Shown in pieces: positions 46,073 to 55,335 of a stretch of 64,000 bases of DNA. The stretch is from Acinetobacter sp. A2 (GTDB lineage Bacteria; Pseudomonadota; Gammaproteobacteria; Pseudomonadales; Moraxellaceae), in assembly GCF_012371325.1 (NCBI RefSeq), contig NZ_JAAZQX010000002.1:62001-126000 (forward strand), read 5' to 3'. Position 1 is the stretch's first letter. Every line of letters begins with the position of its first letter. Under the pieces are notes generated by a model that searched no databases, had not been told where the DNA came from, and was given only the letters and a program-made list of their open reading frames with translations. A program made the position numbers and the translations under genes.

Positions 46073-48112
46073 ATGAAATTACAGCAAGCAACCTTACCTG
46101 TTCCACAATTTGATCAAATTACACTGGCAGATTTAAAACAAAAAATTGAACACGCCATTCAGCAAGGGCAGCAGTTTTTAAATACGCTTACGGCTGTACC
46201 TGACAATACCACGGCGCAACTGCAGATTTTGGAACAGATTGACCAGCTCGAAAATAATATGAGTGAGGCATGGGGTGTACTGTCACATTTAAATGCCGTC
46301 ATGAATAACCCTGAAACCCGTGAAGTGTATCAGGCGCTATTACCGAGTTTAAGTGACTACTACACACAGCTTGGTCAACACACGGTGTTGTACCAAACTT
46401 ATCAACATATCCACGATGCCAACACATTTAAAGATTTACCTGCCGCACAACAAAGTGCAATTCAACTGGCTTTACGTGACTTTAAGCTTTCAGGTGTCGC
46501 CTTAGAAGGTGAAGCCAAAAAACGCTATGCCGAAATTTCTGCACGTTTATCGCAACTGTCCTCTGACTTTTCCAATCACGTGCTTGATGCCACACAAGCC
46601 TATTACAAAGTTTTATCGGAAGATGAACTCAAAGGTTTGCCACAAAGTAGCATTGAGTTACTGAAACAATATGGTCAGCAACGTGAGTTGGAACAAGCTG
46701 TAGCCACACTGGATATTCCTGCATATTTAGCCATTATGACCTATGCAGATGACCGTGCTTTACGTGAAACTCTATATCAAGCTTACACCACACGAGCATC
46801 CGATCAATCAGACCAGTCTGAATTTGACAATACACCAATCATGCAAGAAATCCTGAGTTTGCGCCAAGAAATGGCTCAGCTGCTCGGTTTTAACAATTAC
46901 GCAGAATTATCCCTTGCCAGCAAAATGGCACCAAGTGTCGAAGCAGTCGATCAGTTCTTGCGTGAACTAGCAGAACATGCACGAGCACCTGCAGAAAAGG
47001 AAATTGCAGAACTTAAAGCCATTGCTGCCAAAGACGGCATTGATACCCTGCAACCATGGGATACAGGCTACTATTCAGAAAAATTAAAACTGCAACAATT
47101 TAACCTTTCGCAGGAGATGCTAAAACCGTATTTCCCTGCCCCTAGAGTGGTAGATGGCTTGTTTAACATCGTAAAGCGTTTATACGATGTTGATATTATT
47201 GAGCGTGCTGCCCCTGTTTGGCACCCGGATGCACGCTATTTTGAGCTTGAAGATCAAGGGCAAGTGATTGGTGGTTTTTACTTTGACCTGTATGCGCGTA
47301 CAGGCAAACGTGGCGGTGCATGGATGAGTGGTTTCCGCTCACGCATGCAACTCTCTCAAAATTTACAAAAACCGATTTGCTATATGGTGTGTAACTTTAC
47401 CCCACCTGTGGCAGACCAACCTGCCCTACTCACCCATGATGAAGTAATTACTCTGTTCCATGAGTTTGGTCATGGTTTACACCACATGCTGACTGAAGTG
47501 GATAATATTTCTGTAGCAGGCACACATGGCGTGGCATGGGATGCAGTGGAATTACCAAGTCAGTTCATGGAATTCTGGACTTGGGATCAGGACAGTTTAG
47601 ATATGCTGAGTGCGCACATTGATACGCAAGCGACACTACCTGAACACTTGCTCAAAGCGCTGTTAGATGCACGTTTCTTCCAATCAGGTATGCAAAGCCT
47701 ACGTCAAATTGAATTTGCCCTATTTGACTTAAGTATTCACCGCAGCAACCCTGCATTAACCGCTGAACAGATTCAAGCCACCCTAAATGACATTCGCCAG
47801 AATTATGCCGTTGTGCCGACCACAAGCTATAACCGTTTCCAGCACAGCTTTAGCCATATTTTCGCAGGCGGCTATGCAGCAGGTTATTATTCGTACAAAT
47901 GGGCAGAGGTTTTGGCCAGCGATGCCTTTGATCGTTTTGAAAATGAAGGACTGTTTAATACCGAAACGGGTAAGCAGTTTAGACAGTTTATTCTAGCAGT
48001 TGGCGGAAAAGATTCAGCACTTGATGCATTTATCAATTTCCGCGGACGCGAGCCAAAAATAGACGCACTATTACGTCATCAAGGTTGGACGAACACGGTG
48101 AAAAACGCTTAA
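46073..48112 (+). CDS. prlC: Oligopeptidase A (M3 family zinc metallopeptidase)
   Basis: 679 residues, the size of E. coli PrlC (680). A cytoplasmic thimet-like peptidase that degrades signal peptides and other short peptides. The zinc site is LFHEFGHGLHHML (~residues 462-474), with the third ligand Glu in the DAVELPSQFMEFW region. The C-terminal SFSHIFAGGYAAGYYSYKWAEVLA is a family hallmark. The next gene is a YheV-like protein 30 bases downstream. Confidence 0.95.
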   Translation: MKLQQATLPVPQFDQITLADLKQKIEHAIQQGQQFLNTLTAVPDNTTAQLQILEQIDQLENNMSEAWGVLSHLNAVMNNPETREVYQALLPSLSDYYTQLGQHTVLYQTYQHIHDANTFKDLPAAQQSAIQLALRDFKLSGVALEGEAKKRYAEISARLSQLSSDFSNHVLDATQAYYKVLSEDELKGLPQSSIELLKQYGQQRELEQAVATLDIPAYLAIMTYADDRALRETLYQAYTTRASDQSDQSEFDNTPIMQEILSLRQEMAQLLGFNNYAELSLASKMAPSVEAVDQFLRELAEHARAPAEKEIAELKAIAAKDGIDTLQPWDTGYYSEKLKLQQFNLSQEMLKPYFPAPRVVDGLFNIVKRLYDVDIIERAAPVWHPDARYFELEDQGQVIGGFYFDLYARTGKRGGAWMSGFRSRMQLSQNLQKPICYMVCNFTPPVADQPALLTHDEVITLFHEFGHGLHHMLTEVDNISVAGTHGVAWDAVELPSQFMEFWTWDQDSLDMLSAHIDTQATLPEHLLKALLDARFFQSGMQSLRQIEFALFDLSIHRSNPALTAEQIQATLNDIRQNYAVVPTTSYNRFQHSFSHIFAGGYAAGYYSYKWAEVLASDAFDRFENEGLFNTETGKQFRQFILAVGGKDSALDAFINFRGREPKIDALLRHQGWTNTVKNA

Positions 48113-48146
48113 ACTAAGAACTTTAGATGAAGTTAGGGGAGTCATG

Positions 48147-48362
48147 ATGACCATTAAACGTCGTTTCATTGCAGGCGCAAAATGTCCAAAATGTCAGGCG
48201 ATGGATCGGGTTGTCATGCTCACCGCTGGCGAAGCTGAATGGATCGAATGCATCGAATGTGATTATACGGAAAACCGTCCAACACATATTGATGAACCTG
48301 AAATCCCTGAGATTTCAGATGAAGTTGGGGTGATCCAGTTTAAGCCTCGTCAGTCAAAATAA
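48147..48362 (+). CDS. YheV-like putative metal-binding protein
   Basis: 71 residues from the second of two adjacent ATGs; GGGGAG is five bases before it and only two before the first. It is a zinc-ribbon protein: KCPKCQAMDRV (Cys pair) and IECIECDYTENRP (Cys pair). It matches the DUF2387/YheV family, found across gamma-proteobacteria without known function. It is probably cotranscribed with prlC. Confidence 0.85.
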   Translation: MTIKRRFIAGAKCPKCQAMDRVVMLTAGEAEWIECIECDYTENRPTHIDEPEIPEISDEVGVIQFKPRQSK

Positions 48363-48380
48363 AACAATAAGGTTCAACGC

Positions 48381-48794
48381 ATGACTGAAGATCAACGACA
48401 TAACCCTAAATTCCTGTGGGCGATTACGGGGAGCTTAATTGTTGTCATTATTGCCGTGTTTATCTTTCAATGGATGGGCAGCGCAGACAATGACACAGAC
48501 ATGCAAGCCACACCACCAGTAACGGCTCCTGCGGCTAAATCTGCACCACCCGAAGCAACTTCGTTGCAAGATGCAGAAGCAGCACCAAAACAGTTGGTCA
48601 CTGAAGATTTACTTAAAGCGCCTGTTCCTGAAAATGCTGCTCTTGCAAAAGAAGAAGTGGCTAAATTGGATGACATTCGAAACCAATTGAATGATCAGAG
48701 CAGCTTGTTAAAACAGCAGCATGCCGATGCCGATGAGTTGATTAAACTCAAAGAAGAACAAATTAAAATTTTGGAGGCACAGCTAGCGCAATAA
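48381..48794 (+). CDS. Membrane-anchored coiled-coil protein of unknown function
   Basis: 137 residues. One span near the N-terminus (FLWAITGSLIVVIIAVFIF, ~11-29) with the N-terminus in the cytoplasm; then a Pro/Ala-rich linker (~43-65) and a charged helix (~88-137) with heptad-like leucines ending IKILEAQLAQ, probably a periplasmic coiled coil. The gene follows the YheV-like gene by 18 bases. Family not recognised. Confidence 0.7.
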   Translation: MTEDQRHNPKFLWAITGSLIVVIIAVFIFQWMGSADNDTDMQATPPVTAPAAKSAPPEATSLQDAEAAPKQLVTEDLLKAPVPENAALAKEEVAKLDDIRNQLNDQSSLLKQQHADADELIKLKEEQIKILEAQLAQ

Positions 48795-48873
48795 CAGCCT
48801 TGCTGTGCAATATCTCGTCTGTACGTCGTCAATTTAAGCTAGAATAGCCCTAGGTTATTCTGGCTTTATTTGT

Positions 48874-49767
48874 ATGACATCTCCCAGTTCTGCCCAACAG
48901 AATTTGCTCAAAGCAATCATGCTGTTGACCTGCTCGGCTTTTCTTTTTTCATTGATGGGTGTCTGCGTGCGTTATGCCTCAGAAACGGTAGATAACGCCA
49001 CTGTGGTCTTTTTCCGCAATTTTATCGGCATCTTTATTTTTATCCCGCTACTTTTTAACAAAGGCTTGAGCTTTTTTAAAACACAAAAATTGTGGATGCA
49101 TACTTGGCGTTCTGTGGTCGGTCTTACCGCCATGTATGGCTTTTTCTATGCCATTGCCAATTTAAAACTGTCCAATGCAATGGTTTTTACTTACTCCTCA
49201 CCAATCTTTATTCCGCTGATTGCATGGCTGTTCCTTAAAGAAAAAATCACCAAGTCGATGCTTTTGGCTGCATGTATCGGTCTATTTGGCGTGTTGTTTG
49301 TGGCCAAACCCGATGCAGGTATGTTTAACAGTATGTCTGCCATTGGTCTCAGTGCCAGTTTTTTAGCAGCAATGGCATTTGTCACAGTACGTGCTCTGAC
49401 ACAAACCGAACCACCTGAACGGATTGTGTTTTACTTTTGCCTGATTGGTACGCTCATTTCGGTCATTCCTATGTTTTGGTCATGGCGTCCCTATACTTGG
49501 ACTGAACTGAGTTTTTTAATTGGTGCAGGACTCTTGGCCAATATCAGTCAGATTTTTATGTCAAATGCCTATCGTCTTGCCCCTGCTGGCCAAATTGGCC
49601 CCGTAAATTATATTGCGATTATTTTTGCAGGAATTTGGGGCTTCAGTTTTTGGCAAGAAACGCCTGATGTGTTTAGCTTAATTGGTTTTGCTCTAATTCT
49701 GACTGCCATCGTGTTATGCAGTCCATTGCTACAAAAACGCTGGCATCACCACCCTTCAGACCATTAA
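48874..49767 (+). CDS. EamA/DMT-family transporter
   Basis: 297 residues with ten predicted spans, arranged as two EamA repeats of about 140 residues. Features include FFRNFIGIFIFIPLLF, a Trp-rich second half and VNYIAIIFAGIWGFSFWQE near the end of the second repeat. Members of this superfamily export metabolites or amino acids; the substrate cannot be told here. The gene is single, with a terminator shared with the TRAP gene. Confidence 0.88.
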   Translation: MTSPSSAQQNLLKAIMLLTCSAFLFSLMGVCVRYASETVDNATVVFFRNFIGIFIFIPLLFNKGLSFFKTQKLWMHTWRSVVGLTAMYGFFYAIANLKLSNAMVFTYSSPIFIPLIAWLFLKEKITKSMLLAACIGLFGVLFVAKPDAGMFNSMSAIGLSASFLAAMAFVTVRALTQTEPPERIVFYFCLIGTLISVIPMFWSWRPYTWTELSFLIGAGLLANISQIFMSNAYRLAPAGQIGPVNYIAIIFAGIWGFSFWQETPDVFSLIGFALILTAIVLCSPLLQKRWHHHPSDH

Positions 49768-49794
49768 GTTTATCAATCAGATCATTCGGATACA

Positions 49795-49823
49795 AAATAC
49801 CCTGTCACAAGGACAGGGTATTT
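49795..49823. terminator. Bidirectional terminator between the EamA and TRAP genes
   Basis: A 12-bp stem AAATACCCTGTC/GACAGGGTATTT with a five-base loop. The converging genes end on both sides of it, 28 bases (plus) and 36 bases (minus) away. Confidence 0.78.
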
Positions 49824-49858
49824 AAGATTTTATTAATTATATAAGGCTTATCAAAAGC

Positions 49859-52066
49859 TTACTCATACCAACCGAATAACTTAAACATATAAGGCACATA
49901 GGCAATGATAAGCATAGCTGGCAGCATCACAATCACAGGTAAAATCCAGCGTTCAAAGCGATAGTAGAAGGATTTATGTCTGACTTCTGCATCTGCTGCT
50001 GCAACTTCTTCATCGCCAATGGACTGACGTGCCAATAAATGGTTCAGTGCCACAGGTGGTGTGACATAGCCTAGCTCGAAGCCAATCAGAGTAATCATCC
50101 AGAAATGCACAGGATGAATACCATATTGATAAGCTACAGGGGCAACCGTTGCAGAAATCAGAATCACCGCACCAAACGGATCCATGATCATTCCCACAAA
50201 AATCATCAGGGCAACAATCAAACTAATCACAATGAAGATGCTGCTAATATCAGTTGGGAAAGCATCCATAATTTCAATGCGTTCTAAATAGCCCCCTACG
50301 CTCACCGACAGCGCCATCAGAATCACCAAAGCACCAATGTGTCCCACCGTTTCACTGGTAGATAGATGTAATGCTTTAAAGAATCCATATTGACGCAATG
50401 GTGAGTCTGGAGCAGTCAGTAATGAGCGCTCCGCAGAATTTTCAGTCTGTGATGCTGCGGGCTGCGTATCTAAGGTCTGATCCCACTGCCCCATTGGTGG
50501 AATCGGTGCAGGTTCGTGGCGTAATTTATCAAACAACACCATCATCAAAAGAATCACAGGCATCATCACAGGTGCTGTAAATTCATTCATATTGGTGTCG
50601 AGAGCATATTTATAGAAAGCCCAAATCAACACAAAAATGATGATATACGGCAAGACTGGGCCTAAAGCACGGAATGACAGAGGTGCAGCAACACTTGGCG
50701 CAGCAATACGGAATTTACTCTCGGCAAAGAACAGCGAAATGATCAAGAATAAAGTTGAGGTCAATAAGAAGACATACAAGCCATAGTGATACAGCAAGTC
50801 CGTTGTAACTTCTTTATTGAGCGATGCCACGACCACAATCAAGAGACATGGACGTAAAACCACACCCATTGAACCAGACATCGCTGTGGCAGCCAATGCA
50901 AACTGACGACGTCCACCTGCATTCCAAACCTCTTTATAAATAATCGCACCTGCAGCAATTACAAAAATACCCGATGCACCTGTATAGGCTGTTGGTAAGG
51001 CTGCTGCAATCAAAATCAACCATGTAAGGGTTTCTGGGGCAAGATGCCATGGACGCAAAATACTCAAGAACAAGTCGACAATTCGAGTTTGTTTCAGCAA
51101 CATCCCCGCCCAAATAAACAGCGCCAAATTGAGGAAAATACTGGAGAATTCAACCAACTGCCCCAAGTAAATCCCTTGCCCCATCGGATAATCCATCAGG
51201 AAGGTGAAGGAAAAGCCTGTACTAATCGCCATATACGCGTACAAAGGTACACTCAGGAAAGCCAACCCTAAACTGCCGCCCTCACGTGTCGGTGCAGGTG
51301 GTTTGAACAACTGAAATAGGCTGATCAAGGTGAGCGTTGTAAACAAGATCATCCACAGCCAGTAAATAATCTGCATCTCGCTGCTCATCGGTACGCCCGA
51401 ATTCAGCACAGAACGATATTGGCTAATACTTGATGCGGTCAAGAAACCATTTGCCACCAGCATTAAGGTCGAATACACCTTAAAATCAATTTTCGTGGCA
51501 GGCCCACGTAAACCAATATGGTGGGTTTTTAAAGTGGCACTAATTGCCGCAAACACCACCATCAACACCAACAAAATAGCGCGATTTTCAGTACCAAATT
51601 TAAAGATGCCAAAAAATGAGGTTTCTACCGTACGGTAGAGCGCTAAGCTTGGATGCGCTTGAATGTGCTGAATCGCTTGATCGTGAAATTGATATTTTTC
51701 TTCACAAATTTGTTTAGCCGCCAAAATAGAAGAACGCACATCGGACTCTGAAGCTGTCCCAAAAATATCGGCAAACTCATCGGCAGCATTGGCCTGCATT
51801 TGTGCCTTCACCTGTGCATCTACATCGGGGTTGCGCTCACAATCGGGCGCTGTCGGTTCAGCGCGTAAAAATGAATATTGCATGCCTGTTGCAGGGTCGC
51901 CATATAAGCGCTCGCCCATACGCAACAACTGACCATGTACCATTTCACCGGTGCCAATAATCAAGGTAAGTAACAGTAAGATCAAAATAACGAATGTAGA
52001 AATCCATTCTGTCCATATATGTCTGAGCAAAGCCAAGCCAGACCTGCGTTGTCCGTTATTGTGCAT
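49859..52066 (-). CDS. Fused TRAP transporter permease (DctQ-like plus DctM-like)
   Basis: 735 residues from ATG at 52066, with AGGA four bases upstream; an ATG 26 codons earlier (52144) is possible but has a weaker site. TRAP large permeases are normally about 430 residues, so the ~250-residue N-terminal part, with several spans and a long polar loop of about 110 residues after the first span, looks like an attached small-permease region. The large domain shows IAAALPTAYTGASGIFVIAAGAI, GGRRQFALAATAMSGSMGVVLRP and the C-terminal GFELGYVTPPVALN, typical of DctM. No DctP binding protein lies nearby, so substrate is unknown. Confidence 0.8.
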   Translation of the reverse strand: MHNNGQRRSGLALLRHIWTEWISTFVILILLLLTLIIGTGEMVHGQLLRMGERLYGDPATGMQYSFLRAEPTAPDCERNPDVDAQVKAQMQANAADEFADIFGTASESDVRSSILAAKQICEEKYQFHDQAIQHIQAHPSLALYRTVETSFFGIFKFGTENRAILLVLMVVFAAISATLKTHHIGLRGPATKIDFKVYSTLMLVANGFLTASSISQYRSVLNSGVPMSSEMQIIYWLWMILFTTLTLISLFQLFKPPAPTREGGSLGLAFLSVPLYAYMAISTGFSFTFLMDYPMGQGIYLGQLVEFSSIFLNLALFIWAGMLLKQTRIVDLFLSILRPWHLAPETLTWLILIAAALPTAYTGASGIFVIAAGAIIYKEVWNAGGRRQFALAATAMSGSMGVVLRPCLLIVVVASLNKEVTTDLLYHYGLYVFLLTSTLFLIISLFFAESKFRIAAPSVAAPLSFRALGPVLPYIIIFVLIWAFYKYALDTNMNEFTAPVMMPVILLMMVLFDKLRHEPAPIPPMGQWDQTLDTQPAASQTENSAERSLLTAPDSPLRQYGFFKALHLSTSETVGHIGALVILMALSVSVGGYLERIEIMDAFPTDISSIFIVISLIVALMIFVGMIMDPFGAVILISATVAPVAYQYGIHPVHFWMITLIGFELGYVTPPVALNHLLARQSIGDEEVAAADAEVRHKSFYYRFERWILPVIVMLPAMLIIAYVPYMFKLFGWYE

Positions 52067-52281
52067 ATATTGTCCTGTTTTTATTTTGCGCAGAAACCAA
52101 ATCGCTCGAATCTCTGTCGGTTTTTCATCAATAGAAAAATCCATCTTCTATTGGGTTTTTTATATTCTGTTTAAATGTGCATCAAAGTAATGATCATTAA
52201 AATGACAATATAGATTTTCTTTTTCGTTAAAATGGTCAACTGTCATACGGTTCGGTTGCTATCGTTGTATTGGAATATGCT

Positions 52282-52863
52282 TTATTTAGGGTCGATGCAA
52301 TAGGCCCAAATAATATAGCCCAATGCAAAAAATACCCCCCAAATCACCCCCAGTAAATGCGCTTCAACTAAAACAGGGCTACCAATGAGTTCAGCTGTAC
52401 CCAAACTGCCCATGGTATTTTCCCAGAATAGTTTTAGTAAAATCAGCGTCAATACCAAAGTGGCAAAACTACGTTCTTTTTTATAGAGTAAATAAACACA
52501 AGCTACGGCCACATAAGCACCATGCAGCACACCAGACAGGCCTGCATAGGCATCAATATCGGCAAGAAAATAATAAAAACTCAAACTGATTGCAGGGGGT
52601 AACACCAAGAGCAGTGCGGCAAAGTGCCAGACTTTGGCATGTGGAAAAATAAAAGGTAAACAGGCAAAAGCAATCATGTTGAGTAAGTAATGTATCCAAC
52701 CGACATGTACCCAATGCCCTGTCCATAAACGCCAGAACTCATCCAACAAATGGCTAGACCAGTAAATAAAATGCTCTGCAAAGACCTGTAAGCATGCAGA
52801 AATTGACATACATGCCGCAATAAACACAATTTTTCGATTGAGAAATTGAGATGAATATTGCAT
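52282..52863 (-). CDS. rrtA: Rhombosortase (rhomboid-family intramembrane serine protease)
   Basis: 193 residues, six spans. The rhomboid-like active site is present: the Ser motif GLSGVLHGAYVAVA (~residues 108-121) and the His helix EAHLLGVIWGVFFALGY (~167-183), with the family's HWVHVGWIHYLLNM loop near residue 50. Rhombosortases cleave the C-terminal GlyGly-CTERM tail of surface or secreted proteins exported by type II secretion. No protein with such a tail is in this window, so its substrates lie elsewhere. It is a single gene. Confidence 0.85.
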   Translation of the reverse strand: MQYSSQFLNRKIVFIAACMSISACLQVFAEHFIYWSSHLLDEFWRLWTGHWVHVGWIHYLLNMIAFACLPFIFPHAKVWHFAALLLVLPPAISLSFYYFLADIDAYAGLSGVLHGAYVAVACVYLLYKKERSFATLVLTLILLKLFWENTMGSLGTAELIGSPVLVEAHLLGVIWGVFFALGYIIWAYCIDPK

Positions 52864-52967
52864 AGGTAACTTTGCCCTCCAGTTATTCTTATTATGTCCT
52901 GATATTCAACAATGCTTGCCCAATGTGAATACAACAACAATTCAGATTGGGCAAAGTTGCTTACAGT

Positions 52968-54020
52968 TTACAGTTGTGCTGCGGTATCCTCATTAAACAA
53001 ATCATCTAATTCTGATGAGTTGTCCTGTTCATCCCAGAAGCGCTTCATTGCATCATCATTACCACGGATTCCTGTATTTTCTGTCCAATAACGGTCAGAA
53101 ATTCCTTGTACCATGCTTCCGGCCATGGCATCAATCAGTTTAAATTGTGGATTGACAGGTTTTTCGTCACTGCGAGCATTAGCAAAAGATTTTAAAGCAT
53201 CCCGAATTTTGGCATCTTCACCACTGGCTTGCGCAGCAACTGCATACAAAGCATGAGATAAACGTACACCTTTGGCTTCGCCAATTTGCATGGATTGTTT
53301 TAAGGTTTGATACGGATCAGGTTTACCATCTCCTGCACCTGGCAATAAGGTCCAAATTACTGCACGGGTGGCTTCAGGTGCACCCCAGAATTTTTCATTG
53401 TTTAAACAGGTCATTCCACGTTCAACAATTGCTGCAATATCTTTAGGTACATGCACAGCACCGCCTGAATTAATATCATTGGTCATGGCTTGTAAACCAC
53501 TGAGCATGCCCAGCATATATACGGTTTGTTCAATATCGCCGTTCATTTTAGGGCAGCCTTCTCCTAAGGCTTTTCTATATTTCTTTTCCCAACGATGCTG
53601 AAACAGTTGATAACCCGTATATTGGCGTTGTGCTGCCAATGCTGCCCAGCGTTTTTGCTGAATACGCGCATCTTGTGCCTCTGACACCTGCCCTGCTTTG
53701 GCCGCACGTAAATAGCGCAGCTCTGCATCCAAGGCTTTTTCTTCAGCACAAATTCCTGCAGCCGAGTACATCAATACTGCAACACGTGTCGGGTCTGCAC
53801 CCATGTCTTTGGTGGCCATAATGGCTGGTGTAAGTGAGTTACCAGAATTACACACCATTTCAGCATCTTCCATGGCCAAAATTGGCGGCACAATATGCTT
53901 TTCAGTAAAACCAAGCGCGACATTCGCTCCCGTTTTAACCACTTGTGAACAACCTGATAATAATAAACTTGTGATTGCGAATACGGCCACACCCTGGCCT
54001 ATTTTTTGGACTTGCGACAT
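52968..54020 (-). CDS. Lipoprotein of unknown function
   Basis: 350 residues from ATG at 54020 (GGACAGGA upstream). It has a lipoprotein signal peptide ending LLLSGC (Cys24). The mature part is largely helical, rich in Ala and Gln (ELRYLRAAKAGQVSEAQDAR), with cysteines in AAGICAEE, GEGCPKMNG and MTCLNNE, and an acidic C-terminus (SSELDDLFNEDTAAQL). No domain is recognised. Its upstream region is the long gene-free stretch that reaches ygfX. Confidence 0.7.
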   Translation of the reverse strand: MSQVQKIGQGVAVFAITSLLLSGCSQVVKTGANVALGFTEKHIVPPILAMEDAEMVCNSGNSLTPAIMATKDMGADPTRVAVLMYSAAGICAEEKALDAELRYLRAAKAGQVSEAQDARIQQKRWAALAAQRQYTGYQLFQHRWEKKYRKALGEGCPKMNGDIEQTVYMLGMLSGLQAMTNDINSGGAVHVPKDIAAIVERGMTCLNNEKFWGAPEATRAVIWTLLPGAGDGKPDPYQTLKQSMQIGEAKGVRLSHALYAVAAQASGEDAKIRDALKSFANARSDEKPVNPQFKLIDAMAGSMVQGISDRYWTENTGIRGNDDAMKRFWDEQDNSSELDDLFNEDTAAQL

Positions 54021-54465
54021 TTTCCTGTCCTCTATAATTGTGTTTATGTCCATTGTAACAAACATAGCAGAAGCAATATCTGAATAAAAGCATCTTGCTT
54101 CAGCTTCAGATAGATAACTTTGCCATGTTTTTCAGTCTTGAAAATTGACTGTAATCTGTCATCCGACAAAATTTAGGCAAAAAAAAGTAGCATTGCGACG
54201 GTTCAGCACATGCTACTTATTAACTGGTACCCGCTTACGCGGTATAAATAAAAAATCTTTCAACAAATTACAATCCAATCATTTCATTGATCTGAAATGT
54301 ATTGCTCTACACTTGTCTGGAATCAATATAACCAAAAACAGGGATAAGGTTAATCTTTTTTGCCAATTTAAAATGACTGATTAGAGCACAAAAAGTGAGT
54401 GATTTTTTTATCTTTATGATAATTATGTTTTTTTATTTTATTAAAAATATACAAATGTCCGAAAA
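54021..54465. other. Gene-free region between the lipoprotein gene and ygfX
   Basis: 445 AT-rich bases with both flanking genes on the minus strand. It contains a strong minus-strand hairpin terminator (54179-54218) and a second small hairpin (54231-54242). The only open frame on the plus strand (54145-54384) has no codon-level or ribosome-site support. A promoter for the lipoprotein gene must lie between 54020 and about 54180. Confidence 0.5.
54179..54250 (-). ncRNA. Candidate small RNA or distant terminator of sdhE-ygfX
   Basis: Reading leftward: a hairpin CCGC-GTAA-GCGG (54242-54231), a short linker, then AAGTAGCAT/ATGCTACTT (9 bp, 54218-54185) followed by eight T. This is a good intrinsic terminator, but it lies about 250 bases after the ygfX stop. 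It may end a long sdhE-ygfX 3' tail or a separate short RNA; no clear promoter is seen. Confidence 0.4.
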
Positions 54466-54906
54466 CTAGAGCATTTTCGCCAATACTTTAAGTGCTTTCC
54501 ATTCGGCAGTAGAAACTTGATCACACCAAATCACAGCAGGTTTTAATGCCTTCTGAAAATACAGCACAATATAAATTTGATGATCAACGACTTGCCGCAA
54601 CTGTACGCGACGAATTTCTGTTTGCTGCGGTGTCGTTTTTCTTAGTGTTTTTATATGCTGTGATGCTGCCTGCGGAGCAAAATAGGCAATCGACCATTCA
54701 TGTTCATCTAACTGATCTAAACTCAGGATGCGATTGCTCTTTAAAAATTTGAAATAGGCTCCGCCTAAAATTAGACAACAACAAAGCCATAGCCATGTTG
54801 CTAAAACCTGTGCCAAAAGCAGCACAATCACACTTCCAACCATCAGCTGAAACAGCAAAGCCAAACGACTGCGTTTCAGCTGAATTTGCTGTTTAGCCAT
54901 GTACAT
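54466..54906 (-). CDS. ygfX: YgfX-like inner-membrane protein
   Basis: 146 residues (or 144 from the ATG at 54900). Two membrane spans near the N-terminus (~residues 18-36 and ~38-53), then a cytoplasmic part of about 90 residues with VIWCDQVSTAEWKALKVL at the end. It overlaps sdhE by 14 bases and pairs with it as in E. coli ygfX-sdhE (cptA-cptB). YgfX was described as a toxin acting on the cytoskeleton and also linked to respiratory enzymes; in this context the membrane and SdhE link is what the sequence supports. Confidence 0.75.
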   Translation of the reverse strand: MYMAKQQIQLKRSRLALLFQLMVGSVIVLLLAQVLATWLWLCCCLILGGAYFKFLKSNRILSLDQLDEHEWSIAYFAPQAASQHIKTLRKTTPQQTEIRRVQLRQVVDHQIYIVLYFQKALKPAVIWCDQVSTAEWKALKVLAKML

Positions 54907-55150
54907 AATTTTTGAGTTTTTGAATAAAGTCTTTTAACTCAGGGCGTGGCGGCTCAGCTACTTCCATAAACCAGTCCAGTAAGTCTGGGTCTTCCTGTGC
55001 AACCAAATCGGCAAACATTTGTTTTTCTTCTGCGCTGGCATTTAGATAATGATTTTTTACATACGGGTCAAAGTAGACATCAATTTCCTTTAAACCACGA
55101 CGGGCGCGGTAAATGACTTTACGTTCTTCTAAGCTGATGTCTTCACTCAT
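54893..55150 (-). CDS. sdhE: FAD assembly factor SdhE
   Basis: 85 residues. The RGxxE motif essential for flavinylation is present as RRGLKEIDV (~residues 18-26); FADLVAQEDPDLLDWFME and LKNYVHG complete the family pattern. SdhE attaches FAD to succinate dehydrogenase and fumarate reductase flavoproteins. It overlaps ygfX by 14 bases, so the two are translated in coupling. Confidence 0.95.
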   Translation of the reverse strand: MSEDISLEERKVIYRARRGLKEIDVYFDPYVKNHYLNASAEEKQMFADLVAQEDPDLLDWFMEVAEPPRPELKDFIQKLKNYVHG

Positions 55151-55335
55151 AGTTATTCCCCATTCAAATTAAACTCCAGCTAGTTTAACCGACCCCTTTT
55201 AAAGTTTCGATGACTTTTGTGCAGCATTGACCAAAAGCATCATTCTGTCTGCTGAATTAAGCATTCTGCACCTTGTTCAGCTTAAGTAACTCTTCTAAGG
55301 TGAATTTAAAACAACACCATCAGGAAGATGACCCT

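Noticed and set aside
54145..54384. 79-residue plus-strand open frame
   Set aside because: Runs through the minus-strand terminator hairpin, has no ribosome site, no domain and irregular composition.
54466..55150. sdhE-ygfX as a type IV toxin-antitoxin module
   Set aside because: The RGxxE motif marks SdhE as a flavinylation factor; nothing in the sequence supports a toxin role here.
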